From assembly GCF_000372825.1 (NCBI RefSeq), contig NZ_KB910516.1:1644011-1708010 (forward strand): 64,000 nt of DNA. The letters are read 5' to 3'. Position 1 is the stretch's first letter, and the number at the start of each line of letters is the position of its first letter. Below are positions 52,298-63,974 of this stretch, in pieces. Source of the stretch: Methylobacterium sp. 77 (GTDB lineage: Bacteria; Pseudomonadota; Alphaproteobacteria; Rhizobiales; Beijerinckiaceae). The notes beneath the pieces are model-generated. The model saw only the letters and a program-made list of their open reading frames with translations, did not search any database and had not been told where the DNA came from. Both the position numbers and the translations under genes were made by a program.

Positions 52298-53595
52298 GCC
52301 GGCTCGTCTCCGAGGACGAGGCAGGTATTCTGCCCGCCGAAGCCGAAGGAGTTCGAGAGGACGCGGCTGACGCGGGCGTCGCGCGCGCGCGTCACCACGT
52401 CGAGGGAGAGGGCCGGGTCCGGTACCGCATAGTTGATCGTCGGCGGGATGCGGCCATGGGCGATGGTGAGGAGCGAGATCACCGCCTCGATGGCACCGGC
52501 GGCCGTCAGCGTATGGCCGATCATCGACTTGTTCGACGAGATCGGCAGGGTGCGGATGCGCTCGCCGAATACGGCCGCGCAACCCAGAGCCTCCATCTTG
52601 TCATTCTCCGGCGTCGACGTGCCGTGGGCGTTGATCGTGTCAATGGAATTTGGCTCCGTTCCGGCATCGTCGAGGGCTGCGCGGATGGCTGCGATGCCCG
52701 GCGCCCCGTCCGGACTAGACCGCGTGCGATGGAATCCGTCACCCTTCTCACCGCATCCGAGAACGTAGCCGAGGATCGTCGCACCACGCGCCCGGGCCGA
52801 TTCGGCATTCTCGAGGACCAGGGCGGCGGCGCCCTCGCCCATGACGAAGCCGTCGCGGTTCTTGGAGAACGGCTTCGAGGCGCCCTCCGGCGGGTCGTTC
52901 TGGGTCGAAAGCGCCGACAGCAGCGAGAAGCGGATCAGTGATTCCGGGTTCACCGAACCGTCGGTGCCGATGCAAAGGGCAGCTTGCGTCTCGCCCCGCC
53001 GGATCGCCTCGACGCCGAGCTGGATCGCGGTGGCGCCCGAGGAACAGGCGGTGGACAGCGAGATCGGCGAGCCCTTGGTGCCGAACCGGTCGGCGATGTT
53101 GTCGGCTACCGTCGCGAAGATGAAGAGGTCGTGCCAAGCGTCGAACCGGCGGCTCGATGCAGCGCGCTGGAGGTCGGAATAGGTGACGTCGCCATTCTGG
53201 CCGGAGGCCTCGGCCATGGCCTGGCGCTGGGGCCATTCCATTTCCACGGGCGGCACGGCGATGAACAGGGCGCCGGGGAAGTCGCCTTTTCCGCCGATGC
53301 CGGATTGGGCGATGGCTTCCTCGGCCGCCTCTTCGGCGAAGCGCTGCGACAGGGCGGGCGCCACCAGCGGGTCGGTATCGAGGAAGTCGACCGTGCCGGC
53401 GATACGGGTGCGCAGGCCCTCGGTGGGAAAACGCGCGATGGTGTGGATGCCGGAGCGTCCGGCGGTGAGGGCGGCCCAGTTGTCGGCCTGTCCCTGGCCG
53501 AGGGAGGTGACGATGCCGAGGCCCGTCACCGCCACCAGGGGGCGCCCGTAGCTGTCCCTGAATTTATCGGCATCACGGGGAGAAGGATTGGTCAT
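52294..53595 (-). CDS. fabF1XL: Beta-ketoacyl-ACP synthase (FabF1XL-like)
   Basis: 433 residues. KAS II-type active site: Cys in STACSSGATA, His in NAHGTSTPEND and His in NKSMIGHTLTAAG. It condenses malonyl-ACP with the acyl chain on AcpXL to elongate the lipid A VLCFA. Overlaps the SDR gene by 4 nt and follows fabF2 by 129 nt. Complete catalytic triad, unlike its neighbour. Confidence 0.92.
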   Translation of the reverse strand: MTNPSPRDADKFRDSYGRPLVAVTGLGIVTSLGQGQADNWAALTAGRSGIHTIARFPTEGLRTRIAGTVDFLDTDPLVAPALSQRFAEEAAEEAIAQSGIGGKGDFPGALFIAVPPVEMEWPQRQAMAEASGQNGDVTYSDLQRAASSRRFDAWHDLFIFATVADNIADRFGTKGSPISLSTACSSGATAIQLGVEAIRRGETQAALCIGTDGSVNPESLIRFSLLSALSTQNDPPEGASKPFSKNRDGFVMGEGAAALVLENAESARARGATILGYVLGCGEKGDGFHRTRSSPDGAPGIAAIRAALDDAGTEPNSIDTINAHGTSTPENDKMEALGCAAVFGERIRTLPISSNKSMIGHTLTAAGAIEAVISLLTIAHGRIPPTINYAVPDPALSLDVVTRARDARVSRVLSNSFGFGGQNTCLVLGDEPA

Positions 53596-53724
53596 CGCGC
53601 CGTCTTGCTATCGTTTCGACCGAGCGGCCCTGAACGTGCCCCGCCCCGCACAGCTGGGCCGATCGATCACGGTTGCGCCCGTCTTAGATCATTTTCGATT
53701 GGCTGACAGCCGCGTCGCTGTCGG

Positions 53725-54891
53725 TCACGACACCGCGCTCAACCGAACGACGCCCTCGCCGCGGCGATGCCCGACGGTGGTGACCGCGACATTGCGCGCC
53801 CTGCCCTCGGCGATGAGCGCGGCAGCGAGTGCCGCCCCGAGTGGCGCCGTGACTTCGAGCGAATGGCCGGTAACGTCCCCGAGGGCGGTGACGAAGACGC
53901 CGGGTGCCAACTCGGCCAAGGCCGCGCCCTCTTCGCCGGTGATCCCGCCGACGCCGGTGGCGCCGGAGATCACCGCGTCCGGCGTGATCCCGGCCTTGTC
54001 CCACAAGGCGGAGAGGCTGCGCCCCACGCTGCCGGGCTCCCGTCGGGGACGGTCGCTTTCCACCGGGAGTAGGCGTGCGAAAATCTTCGCGTTGCGCGCG
54101 GCGGCGGCCTCGGCGGCTTCCAACATGAGGAAGGCAGCGGCACTGCCGAGGATGAAGCCGGCCTCGCTTTCGCCCTCACGTTCGAAGACCGGACGGAAGT
54201 CGCCCTTCCGCAGGTATCCGCCCATCTCATGGACGACGAGCACGTCGGGGCGTTCCGCGCTGTAGGAGCCGCCCACCAGCATCGTGTCGATCTGACCCGA
54301 GGCGATGCGACTCTGGGCGATGCGGAGAGCGTCGACGCCCGAGGCCTCCTCGCCCATGAAGGTGCGCGACGCGCCGGTGACGCCGTGGACGATGGCGATG
54401 TTGCCCGCGAGCAGGTTCGAGAGTTGGGCCAGGAAGAGGGTCGGGCGCAGGTCGTTCTGCAGGCGCTCGTTGAGGTAGGCGCCTGGATCGGCTGCATCGC
54501 GCAGGCCGGTGAGGATCGCACCGTCCACTGCCGTGTCGCGCTCGCCGCCGCCGCAGGCGACGACGAGATGCATCGCCGCCTTGAAGGTCGCGTCCTGCTT
54601 CACTCCCGCCGAATCGAGGGCCAGGCCGGCAGCGTAGACGCCGAGGCGCTGCCACGCCTCCATCTGCCGCTGATCGGATTTCTTCGGAATTTGGCCATCG
54701 AGCACCAGCGTCGGGGCGGGGTGGACGGGATAGGGCGCGAAGCGCTCCGTATCCGTGGCCTTCGGTCGGCCAGCCGAGAAGGCGTCGAGATGCGCGGCGA
54801 TTCCCTCACCGGCGCAGGAGACGAGGCCGATGCCTGTGACGACGACGTCACGCCGGTTCATGCTGGTGTTGCTCATGAACGCCGTGGTCAT
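53725..54891 (-). CDS. fabF2XL: Beta-ketoacyl synthase homologue lacking the catalytic Cys (FabF2XL-like)
   Basis: 388 residues. KAS-fold landmarks are present (VVVTGIGLVSCAGEG, GHSLEVTAPLGAAL) but at the active-site position the sequence is FMGEEASGVDAL, so the Cys is replaced, by eye with Glu, and the first His is absent as well (SGATGVGGI). It is likely a non-catalytic partner, analogous to a chain-length factor, for FabF1. Overlaps fabZ by 4 nt. The start at 54891 is ATG; later in-frame ATGs are possible. Confidence 0.87.
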   Translation of the reverse strand: MTTAFMSNTSMNRRDVVVTGIGLVSCAGEGIAAHLDAFSAGRPKATDTERFAPYPVHPAPTLVLDGQIPKKSDQRQMEAWQRLGVYAAGLALDSAGVKQDATFKAAMHLVVACGGGERDTAVDGAILTGLRDAADPGAYLNERLQNDLRPTLFLAQLSNLLAGNIAIVHGVTGASRTFMGEEASGVDALRIAQSRIASGQIDTMLVGGSYSAERPDVLVVHEMGGYLRKGDFRPVFEREGESEAGFILGSAAAFLMLEAAEAAAARNAKIFARLLPVESDRPRREPGSVGRSLSALWDKAGITPDAVISGATGVGGITGEEGAALAELAPGVFVTALGDVTGHSLEVTAPLGAALAAALIAEGRARNVAVTTVGHRRGEGVVRLSAVS

Positions 54892-55385
54892 GCCGGCACG
54901 GCTCCCCCGGGAGGTGCTCCCGAGGCGGTCGCGCGATCCATCAGGCCGATCCGTCGGGCTCGCTCGCGCATCGGCGCATCGAGTCCTTCCGGGAACGGCA
55001 TAGTCCGGAACCGTAACTCCGCGTCGGCGAGAGGCTTGCCTTCGTGGCGGATGGAGGCCTTGGTCACCGCGTAGCCGGAACCGTCATGCTCCAGGCTCGC
55101 CTGGACGAGCAGCGTCGCGCCGGGGCCGACGAAGGAGCGGAACCGCGCCTTGTCCACGGCCATCAGGAACGGCATCTGCACGAAGTCGAGATGGGCGAGA
55201 AGCAGGTATCCAGAGGCCTGCGCCATGGTCTCGGTGAGGAGCACGCCGGGCACCAGGGGGTGGCCGGGAAAGTGCCCCTCGAAAACCGGGCTCTCCATCG
55301 GCACATGTGCCAGCGCCTCGATCCGGCCGGCGGCCTTGTCGAGACTCGTCACCGTGTCGATCATCTCGAAATATTCGAGCCGCAT
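54888..55385 (-). CDS. fabZXL: 3-hydroxyacyl-ACP dehydratase (FabZXL-like)
   Basis: 165 residues, hotdog fold. The FabZ/FabA active-site His lies in FEGHFPGHPLVPGVLLTE. Removes water from the hydroxyacyl chain on AcpXL. Overlaps fabF2 start by 4 nt; 72 nt after acpXL. Position between acpXL and fabF2 matches the rhizobial C28 gene order. Confidence 0.9.
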   Translation of the reverse strand: MRLEYFEMIDTVTSLDKAAGRIEALAHVPMESPVFEGHFPGHPLVPGVLLTETMAQASGYLLLAHLDFVQMPFLMAVDKARFRSFVGPGATLLVQASLEHDGSGYAVTKASIRHEGKPLADAELRFRTMPFPEGLDAPMRERARRIGLMDRATASGAPPGGAVPA

Positions 55386-55457
55386 GGCGTCAAAGGCTCC
55401 GCTGGGGTCAAACGCTCCGCTGGGATCTGAAGGGCACGGCCCGGTCGGGCTCGCCCT

Positions 55458-55760
55458 TCAGGCCTTGGCCGCTTTCTCCGCGACGAGCGCGTCGATGCGG
55501 GCGCAGAGGTTCTTCAGCACGAAGTATTCCTCGGCCGGCACCTTGCCCTCGTTGACCTCCTGGGTCCAACGCTCCAGCGGCAACTTGATGCCGAAGGCCT
55601 TGTCCACCGCGAAGGCGATGTCGAGGAAGGCGAGCGAATCGATCCCGAGATCCTCGATCGCGTGGCTCTCTGGCGAGATGGTGTCGCGCGGGATGTCGGC
55701 AGTGTCGGCGATGATGTCCGCGACGCGGTCGAACGTAGCGGTGGTCGGCTGGTCAGACAT
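55458..55760 (-). CDS. acpXL: Very-long-chain acyl carrier protein AcpXL
   Basis: 100 residues, phosphopantetheine serine in [15 protein letters not shown], and a C-terminal extension [15 protein letters not shown] that is typical of AcpXL and absent from AcpP. It carries the 28-carbon chain to LpxXL. First gene of the VLCFA block, divergent from the AI-2E transporter. Confidence 0.93.
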   Translation of the reverse strand: MSDQPTTATFDRVADIIADTADIPRDTISPESHAIEDLGIDSLAFLDIAFAVDKAFGIKLPLERWTQEVNEGKVPAEEYFVLKNLCARIDALVAEKAAKA

Positions 55761-56081
55761 GCGTTCTCGCCGTTTTCTTCTCTATGGCGCGCCGTGGCAG
55801 ATCCGGTTTCGGATCATGGGGCCGGCGCGGCCGGTCCGAGGCTGGCGCATGAGCCCGGCGCCCCCCGGGTCGCGCAGCATGCCCCCGGAGCGGCCTCGCG
55901 CCGCTTCCGATCGAAGGCGGTCCCTTACACGAGGGGGGGATGGCCGGCAACCTTGGCAGGGCTCGCGCCTTCGTGCGGTCGAGGGCGGGGCTGAACCATT
56001 CCGCCTTTCGATGCGCTGATCTACATGCGGATGCGCGTCGGGGAGGCGTGAGCGTTCCCCAGCCCAGCAAGGGTAATGAGT
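55761..56081. other. Divergent promoter region, VLCFA operon / AI-2E transporter
   Basis: 321 nt, no gene. It should hold promoters in both directions. No obvious palindrome. Confidence 0.5.
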
Positions 56082-57206
56082 ATGGAACGGCCTTTTTCCT
56101 CCGACGATGACGCCGAGCTTCCGATGGATGGTCGGACCCGTGCGCAGGGGGGCGCCCGCATCGCTCTGGTCCTGGCGCTTTCCGCCCTCGGCCTGTGGGT
56201 GTTGCATCCGTTCCTGCCGGCTTTGGCCTGGGCCGTGATCCTCACGATTGCGCTGTGGCCGCTCTACGCGAAGGCGGAGCGCCGTTGGCCCCCCGGCGGC
56301 CACAACATCCTGCTGCCGAGCCTGTTCACCCTCGCCGTGGCGCTGGTTTTCCTCGCGCCCCTGGTGGTTCTCGGCGTCCAGGCGGCGCGGGAAGCGCATG
56401 ACGCGATGATTTGGGCGAAGTCGGTGGAGCAGAGCGGAATTCCCGCGCCCGAGTTCCTGTCCCACCTGCCCTATGGGGCGGCCAAGGCCAGCGCCTGGTG
56501 GAATGAGAATCTCAGCCATCCCTCCGCCGGTTCCGAGATTCTGCATAAGCTCGACAATTCCACCACGATCGGCCTGACCAAGAGTCTCGGCGCGCAGGTG
56601 GTCCGGCGAGTGGTACTGTTCGGTTTCACCCTTCTGACGCTGTTCTTCCTTTTTCGCGACGGTCGCGTGGTCATCGCCCAGACGCTGAGGGCCAGCGCCC
56701 GCCTGTTCGGCCCGCGCGGGGAGCGCGTCGCTCGACAGATGGTCGCCTCCGTCCACGGAACCGTCGATGGGCTGGTTCTGGTCGGCCTCGGTGAGGGTGT
56801 GCTGCTCGGGATCGTCTATTACTTCGCCGGAGTACCGCACCCGGTTCTACTCGGCGCACTGACGGCGGTGGCGGCGATGATCCCGTTCGGGGCACCGCTG
56901 GTGTTCGGCATCGCCGCGCTGATTCTTCTCGCCGGGGGCGCCGTGGTGCCGGCCATCGTCGTCGTGGCGGCGGGTTTCGTCGTCACCTTCGTCGCCGATC
57001 ATTTCGTCCGGCCCGTCCTCATCGGCGGCACGACCCGCTTGCCCTTCCTCTGGGTGCTGCTCGGCATCCTCGGTGGCGTGGAGAGCTTCGGCCTGCTCGG
57101 CCTCTTCCTCGGCCCGGCCGTGATGGCGGCCCTGGTGCTGCTGTGGCGGGAATTCACCGATGGTGACGACGACACCGCATCCAAGTCGTCGATCTCACCG
57201 GAATGA
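56082..57206 (+). CDS. AI-2E family transporter (PerM/TqsA-like)
   Basis: 374 residues with 7-8 membrane segments. Landmarks: an N-terminal pair of helices, the central soluble region, then VHGTVDGLVLVGLGEGVLLG and PFGAPLVFGIAALILLAGGA and the family's DHFVRPVLIGG. Members move small molecules or act as antiporters; autoinducer export is shown only for a few. AAGGG is 8 nt before the ATG at 56082; an ATG at 56076 is too close to it. Its 3' end overlaps the convergent gene at 57195 by 12 nt. Confidence 0.9.
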   Translation: MERPFSSDDDAELPMDGRTRAQGGARIALVLALSALGLWVLHPFLPALAWAVILTIALWPLYAKAERRWPPGGHNILLPSLFTLAVALVFLAPLVVLGVQAAREAHDAMIWAKSVEQSGIPAPEFLSHLPYGAAKASAWWNENLSHPSAGSEILHKLDNSTTIGLTKSLGAQVVRRVVLFGFTLLTLFFLFRDGRVVIAQTLRASARLFGPRGERVARQMVASVHGTVDGLVLVGLGEGVLLGIVYYFAGVPHPVLLGALTAVAAMIPFGAPLVFGIAALILLAGGAVVPAIVVVAAGFVVTFVADHFVRPVLIGGTTRLPFLWVLLGILGGVESFGLLGLFLGPAVMAALVLLWREFTDGDDDTASKSSISPE

Positions 57207-57623
57207 CGATCCATCCCAGCGGACCGTGTGTTCCTTGTATTCGAAGCTGACGAGCGTGATTCGGGGGATACGTCCCGGCCCGATCCGGGCGCCGATGGAG
57301 GCGATCTCGTCCTTCAGGACAAGCAGGTCGCCTTGCCGCACGAAAAACAAGACCGGGCAATGGGCTGCGCCGCATTCGTCGTTCAATCCCTTCGGATCTC
57401 CACGACAGGAGAGTTCGGCGAGATTGAGAATGAGATCGGCCTTGCCGTCGCCGGTCAGGTCGCGCTCCATGATGCCGTCCGGTTTGAACTGGCCGCCCTT
57501 CGGACACAACTTGGCAACCTGTTGGGAGACGAGGTAGCGCGCTGCCGCCGATGTCGCCTGTGCAGGCGCGAGTCCTGAACCGAATGCGATGCAGACGAGG
57601 ACAGCAAGGCCCGTACGCATCAT
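57195..57623 (-). CDS. Small secreted protein with Ca-binding-like loop
   Basis: 142 residues. Signal peptide MMRTGLAVLVCIAFGSGLAP, then a soluble domain with ERDLTGDGKADLIL, an EF-hand or VCBS/FG-GAP-like DxDGDG-type loop, and four cysteines (LSCRG, DECG, AHCPV, KLCPK) likely disulfide-bonded. ATG at 57623 with GAGG 7-8 nt upstream. Convergent with the transporter. I do not recognise the family. Confidence 0.72.
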   Translation of the reverse strand: MMRTGLAVLVCIAFGSGLAPAQATSAAARYLVSQQVAKLCPKGGQFKPDGIMERDLTGDGKADLILNLAELSCRGDPKGLNDECGAAHCPVLFFVRQGDLLVLKDEIASIGARIGPGRIPRITLVSFEYKEHTVRWDGSSFR

Positions 57624-57735
57624 GTCGCAACCTCGCCGAATCCAAGTGTTCGCGGACGCTCGAGCGCGCCATCTGAACATGGCCGCTGCAACCTAACCGA
57701 TTCTGATGAGGTCGGGACGACAGGCGGAAACGAGA

Positions 57736-57762
57736 GAGGCCTCTCCCATTCGGAGAGGCCTC
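57736..57762 (-). terminator. Perfect 11-bp hairpin after acnA
   Basis: GAGGCCTCTCC and GGAGAGGCCTC, arms of 11 bp with a 5-nt loop, 39 nt past the acnA stop. On the minus strand it is followed by a T/C-rich run. Likely terminates acnA. Confidence 0.75.
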
Positions 57763-57801
57763 GCATCGTGGTCGTCATGAATGGAAGCAGAACCTACGGG
57801 A

Positions 57802-60501
<2,700 letters not shown>

Positions 60502-60861
60502 GGCTGGTCTCTTCCTCACGAGCGGTTGTCGAACACGCGCAGGCATGACCTGCGCCACGAAGTCGTGTTCGGCTGGAGCGCTTCTAAAAAAAGCGCGCGC
60601 CGCTCCGGGGGTGCCCGGACAGGATGTTGCGCGACGAGCGATTTGGACACTCGGGACTCGCGCGGCGCAGCCTGCGGTCCGTATAGAACACTTCGAAACT
60701 GGCGGCTATGCCTGCCTGTGACACGAGCGCGAGAGTGTCGGAGCCTGCGTGGACGCGGGGGCCGGTGCGGCCTATGGAAAGCCCGTAGTGCCGGAGACCT
60801 TTCATGCTCGCGTGCAGAGGGGTGACAGACGCTCGTTGCTGAATACCGATCAGGACATGTC
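60502..60861. other. Divergent promoter region acnA / ccmA
   Basis: 360 nt, no gene. Presumed to carry promoters for aconitase on one side and the ccm operon on the other. No strong element stood out. Confidence 0.5.
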
Positions 60862-61518
60862 GTGCGGCTGACCGCCAACAATCTTGCCGCCCGACGCTCC
60901 GGCCGCCGTATTTTCTCCGGCCTGTCCTTCGTTCTGGATCCCGGCGAGGCGCTGATGGTGACCGGGCGCAACGGCGCCGGCAAATCCACCCTGCTCAGTC
61001 TGCTCGCCGGACGATTGAAGCCTGATGCCGGCACCGTCACTGTCTCCGATGTCGGCGAGGCGACGCTGCCTGAATGCCTCCACGTGGTCGGCCATCGCGA
61101 CGGGCTCAAGAGCCCGTTGACGGCCGAGGAGAACCTCGTCTTCGCCCGCGATCTCCTCGGCGCGCCGACGGCGAGCCCGCGAGAGGCGCTGGACGAACTC
61201 GGCCTCGGCCACGCTCTCCGGCTTCCCGTCGCCTATCTCTCCGCCGGGCAGCGCCGCCGTGTGGCGCTCGCTCGGCTCCTCGTCTGCCGGCGGCCGCTCT
61301 GGCTCCTCGACGAGCCGACGGCGGCCCTCGACACCGCCTCGCAGGCCGTGCTCGCCGGTTTGATGGCGCGCCACCGGGCCGAGGGCGGCCTCATCGTGGC
61401 GGCCACCCACCAGTCCCTCGGCTTGGACGATGCCCGGGAACTGCGCATCGACGAGGCATTGAAACCCGTACCCGCCTCGACCGGCGCGAGTTCCGCCGGT
61501 TCGGAGGTCTGGTGGTGA
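60862..61518 (+). CDS. ccmA: Heme exporter ATP-binding protein CcmA
   Basis: 218 residues. ABC ATPase with Walker A GRNGAGKST, signature YLSAGQRRRVALARLL, Walker B LWLLDEPTAALD and H-loop ATHQS. Small size and neighbours fit CcmA of cytochrome c maturation system I, which with CcmB energises release of holo-CcmE. Start is GTG. Its stop overlaps the start of ccmB. Confidence 0.93.
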   Translation: MRLTANNLAARRSGRRIFSGLSFVLDPGEALMVTGRNGAGKSTLLSLLAGRLKPDAGTVTVSDVGEATLPECLHVVGHRDGLKSPLTAEENLVFARDLLGAPTASPREALDELGLGHALRLPVAYLSAGQRRRVALARLLVCRRPLWLLDEPTAALDTASQAVLAGLMARHRAEGGLIVAATHQSLGLDDARELRIDEALKPVPASTGASSAGSEVWW

Positions 61519-62183
61519 TCCGTGTGATGCGCGCCCTCATCGCCCGCGATCTGCAGCTCGCCGCCCGCGTCGGAGGCTCGGGCGCCCTGTCGCTGGTGTT
61601 CTTCCTGATGATCGTTGCCCTGGTGCCGTTCGCGCTCGGGCCCGATCTCAACCTGCTGTCACGGATCGGCCCCGCCATCCTCTGGCTCTCGGCGGTGCTC
61701 GCCACCCTGATCGGGCTCGACCGCCTGTTCCAGGCCGACGAGGAGGACGGCTCCCTCGACCTGATGACAGGCGCGCCCGCCCCGATGGAGATGGTGGTGC
61801 TTGCCAAAGTCGTGGCGCACTGGCTCACCACCGGCCTGCCGCTGGCCCTGGCCTCGCCGCTCTTCGGCCTGCTCGTGGCGCTCGACGGCACTGCCATGGC
61901 CTCGACCTCCCTGACGCTCTTGGTCGGGACGCCGGCCCTCACCTTCATCGGCGCGGTGGGCGCGGCGCTCACCGCCTCGATCCGCCGCGGCGGCCTGATC
62001 CTCGCGGTACTGGTCCTGCCGCTGATGATCCCGACGCTGATCTTCGGCGTTTCGGCGACGGAGGCGGCCTCCGGCGGCACGGTGCCCTTCGCGACGCCCC
62101 TGCTGATCCTGTCGGCTCTCAGCCTGATCGCTGCGGTGATCGGCACCTTCGCTGCGGCCGCGGCCCTGCGCTGGTCGGAATGA
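61515..62183 (+). CDS. ccmB: Heme exporter membrane protein CcmB
   Basis: 222 residues with about six membrane helices. Landmarks: LIARDLQLAARVGGSGALSL, GLDRLFQADEEDGSLDLM and LPLMIPTLIFGVSA. Membrane partner of CcmA. A GTG at 61515 overlaps the ccmA stop; an in-frame ATG at 61527 is the alternative. The convergent SOUL gene ends one base after its stop. Confidence 0.92.
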   Translation: MIRVMRALIARDLQLAARVGGSGALSLVFFLMIVALVPFALGPDLNLLSRIGPAILWLSAVLATLIGLDRLFQADEEDGSLDLMTGAPAPMEMVVLAKVVAHWLTTGLPLALASPLFGLLVALDGTAMASTSLTLLVGTPALTFIGAVGAALTASIRRGGLILAVLVLPLMIPTLIFGVSATEAASGGTVPFATPLLILSALSLIAAVIGTFAAAAALRWSE

Positions 62184-62795
62184 TCAGCGCCCTTCGGCGA
62201 CGGGGATGACGATCTCGTTGCGCCGCAGGAACGGGAGTGCGAAAGGCGGATCGTAGCTCAGCACGCTCGCCGGGCCCGTCGTCTCGCGGGCCATCTTCGC
62301 CAGGACCTGCCGGAGAACCGCCTCGCGTTTTTCGCGCGCCCTGGCGTCGAGAGTGCCGGAGAAGCGGAGCGCCGCATAAGTCGAGGCGGGCAGCCGGGCG
62401 ATCCGGACCTTCGGGTCGGTCGGGACCGGCGGACCGGCCGTCGCCACGGAGGCGGGCAGGAAGAAGCGCATGACGCGCAGATCGCCGCCTTGTTCCACCG
62501 GCACGGTCATGGCGATCAAGGTGCCCTGTTCCACCGGCACCGTCATCGCGATGCGGCTGTCTCCGCCATTGGTGCCGGTGATGTACCGGAACAGCCTGCG
62601 AAACGCTTCCGCATCGCCCGACCCCGCCATGTCGGTTTCCACCGCGACACGCGGTTCGTAGCGGCGGATCTCGACGTTGCGGGGCAAATGCTCCACCACC
62701 TCGTAGCGCGGCTGCTCGTAGGTGGCACGGATGCCGACAACGGACAGGATCGATTCCGCAAAGGTCAGGGCGTAGTAGAGGGCTTTGTCGAGCAT
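62184..62795 (-). CDS. SOUL heme-binding family protein
   Basis: 203 residues. SOUL/HBP domain: EVVEHLPRNVEIRRYEPRVA, FRRLFRYITGTN, two consecutive IAMTVPVEQG segments and VMRFFLPASV. The N-terminus has a hydrophobic stretch (ALYYALTFAESILSVVG) that may anchor it. Binds heme or related tetrapyrroles in relatives. It sits on the opposite strand inside the ccm operon, between ccmB and ccmC, which may be coincidence or may hint at a heme-related role. Confidence 0.92.
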   Translation of the reverse strand: MLDKALYYALTFAESILSVVGIRATYEQPRYEVVEHLPRNVEIRRYEPRVAVETDMAGSGDAEAFRRLFRYITGTNGGDSRIAMTVPVEQGTLIAMTVPVEQGGDLRVMRFFLPASVATAGPPVPTDPKVRIARLPASTYAALRFSGTLDARAREKREAVLRQVLAKMARETTGPASVLSYDPPFALPFLRRNEIVIPVAEGR

Positions 62796-62804
62796 GGCGC
62801 CGCG

Positions 62805-63017
62805 TCAACGCCCCATCGGCGGCCCTGTTTCCAGGCCCTCCGCCAGACGCCGCCATTCCGTCGGCGGCAGACCGGTCCAGCCACGGAAAGCACGGGTGAA
62901 ATGGGCGGCGTCGGCATAGCCGAGATCGAGGCCGATCCGCCAGGCGAGGACGTGCGCGAAGAAATGATCGACGCGGCCGGGGCTGCGCGTAACGCCCGCA
63001 TTGATGCTGCACCGCAC
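62805..63017 (-). pseudogene. AraC-family regulator remnant (C-terminal HTH only)
   Basis: Only about 70 residues, matching the last helix-turn-helix of AraC-type regulators: WRIGLDLGYADAAHFTRAFR and GWTGLPPTEWRRLAEG. The first HTH and the whole sensor domain are missing; upstream on this strand lies the start of ccmC. It is not likely functional as a DNA-binding protein by itself. A decayed remainder left when ccmC and ccmB were separated. Confidence 0.6.
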
Positions 63018-63038
63018 CCTGGGCTAGGTCCGCAGACC

Positions 63039-63815
63039 ATGTGGACTCGTCTCGCCCATCCCGGTCATTTTCTGCGCTGGACCGGCCCCGTGATGCCCTG
63101 GCTTGCCGGGCTCTCGGCCGCGCTCATCGCCGTCGGTCTGTACATGACGTGGTTCGTGGTGCCGCCCGATTACCAGCAGGGCGAGACCGTGCGGATCATG
63201 TACATCCACGTTCCGGCCGCCTGGCTCGGGGTGTTCTTCTACGGGTCGATGGCCCTTTCGGCGATCGGCACCCTGGTCTGGCGCCACCCCCTCGCGGACG
63301 TGGCGCAACGCGCCGCCGCGCCGATCGGGGCGGCCTTCACCCTGATCTGCCTCGTCACCGGCTCGCTTTGGGGCAAGCCGATGTGGGGCACCTACTGGGT
63401 CTGGGACGCGCGGCTGACCTCGATGCTGATCCTGTTCCTGATCTATTGCGGCATCATCGCCCTGTGGCGGACCATCGAGGACCCGAACCGGGCCGCCCGC
63501 GCCATCGCGATCCTGACACTGGTGGGCGCCGTGAACCTGCCGATCATCAAGTTCTCGGTGAATTGGTGGTCCACCCTGCATCAGCCGGCCTCGATCATGC
63601 GCATGGGAGGCTCCAGCATCGATCCCTCGATGCTCTATCCCCTTCTCGAGATGATCCTGGCCTTCACCCTGCTCGGAATCACGCTGCACCTCTACGCCAT
63701 GCGCACCGAGATCCTGCGCCGTCGCGTCAGGGCGCTCACCATCCGCGAGGCCGAGCGCCTGGATGCCGATCTCCGTCCTGCCCGGCCCCTCGGCCAGGCG
63801 ATCCAGGGTCTCTGA
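63039..63815 (+). CDS. ccmC: Heme exporter protein CcmC
   Basis: 258 residues, six membrane helices. The heme-handling tryptophan-rich WWD-like motif is in WGTYWVWDARLTS, with conserved histidines in MYIHVPAAW and WWSTLHQPAS. Delivers heme to CcmE in cytochrome c maturation. ATG at 63039. Separated from ccmB by the inserted minus-strand genes, then followed by ccmD. Confidence 0.95.
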   Translation: MWTRLAHPGHFLRWTGPVMPWLAGLSAALIAVGLYMTWFVVPPDYQQGETVRIMYIHVPAAWLGVFFYGSMALSAIGTLVWRHPLADVAQRAAAPIGAAFTLICLVTGSLWGKPMWGTYWVWDARLTSMLILFLIYCGIIALWRTIEDPNRAARAIAILTLVGAVNLPIIKFSVNWWSTLHQPASIMRMGGSSIDPSMLYPLLEMILAFTLLGITLHLYAMRTEILRRRVRALTIREAERLDADLRPARPLGQAIQGL

Positions 63816-63818
63816 ACG

Positions 63819-63974
63819 ATGATCGCGCTCGGGCCGCATGGCGGCTTCATCCTCGGCGCCTACGCCTTCACCGCCCTCGTGATCGGCGCCCTGATCTGGC
63901 GCTCGCTCATCGATCACCGGGCGCAGAAGCGCGCATTGGCGTCCCTCCAAGGCGATGCGGGAGGTGAGGCGTGA
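63819..63974 (+). CDS. ccmD: Heme exporter protein CcmD
   Basis: 51 residues. One membrane helix (FILGAYAFTALVIGALIW), then a basic cytosolic tail (RSLIDHRAQKRALASL). Typical CcmD size and topology; it links CcmC with CcmE. ATG at 63819 is 3 nt after the ccmC stop. Its stop overlaps the next gene start (GTGA). Confidence 0.92.
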   Translation: MIALGPHGGFILGAYAFTALVIGALIWRSLIDHRAQKRALASLQGDAGGEA

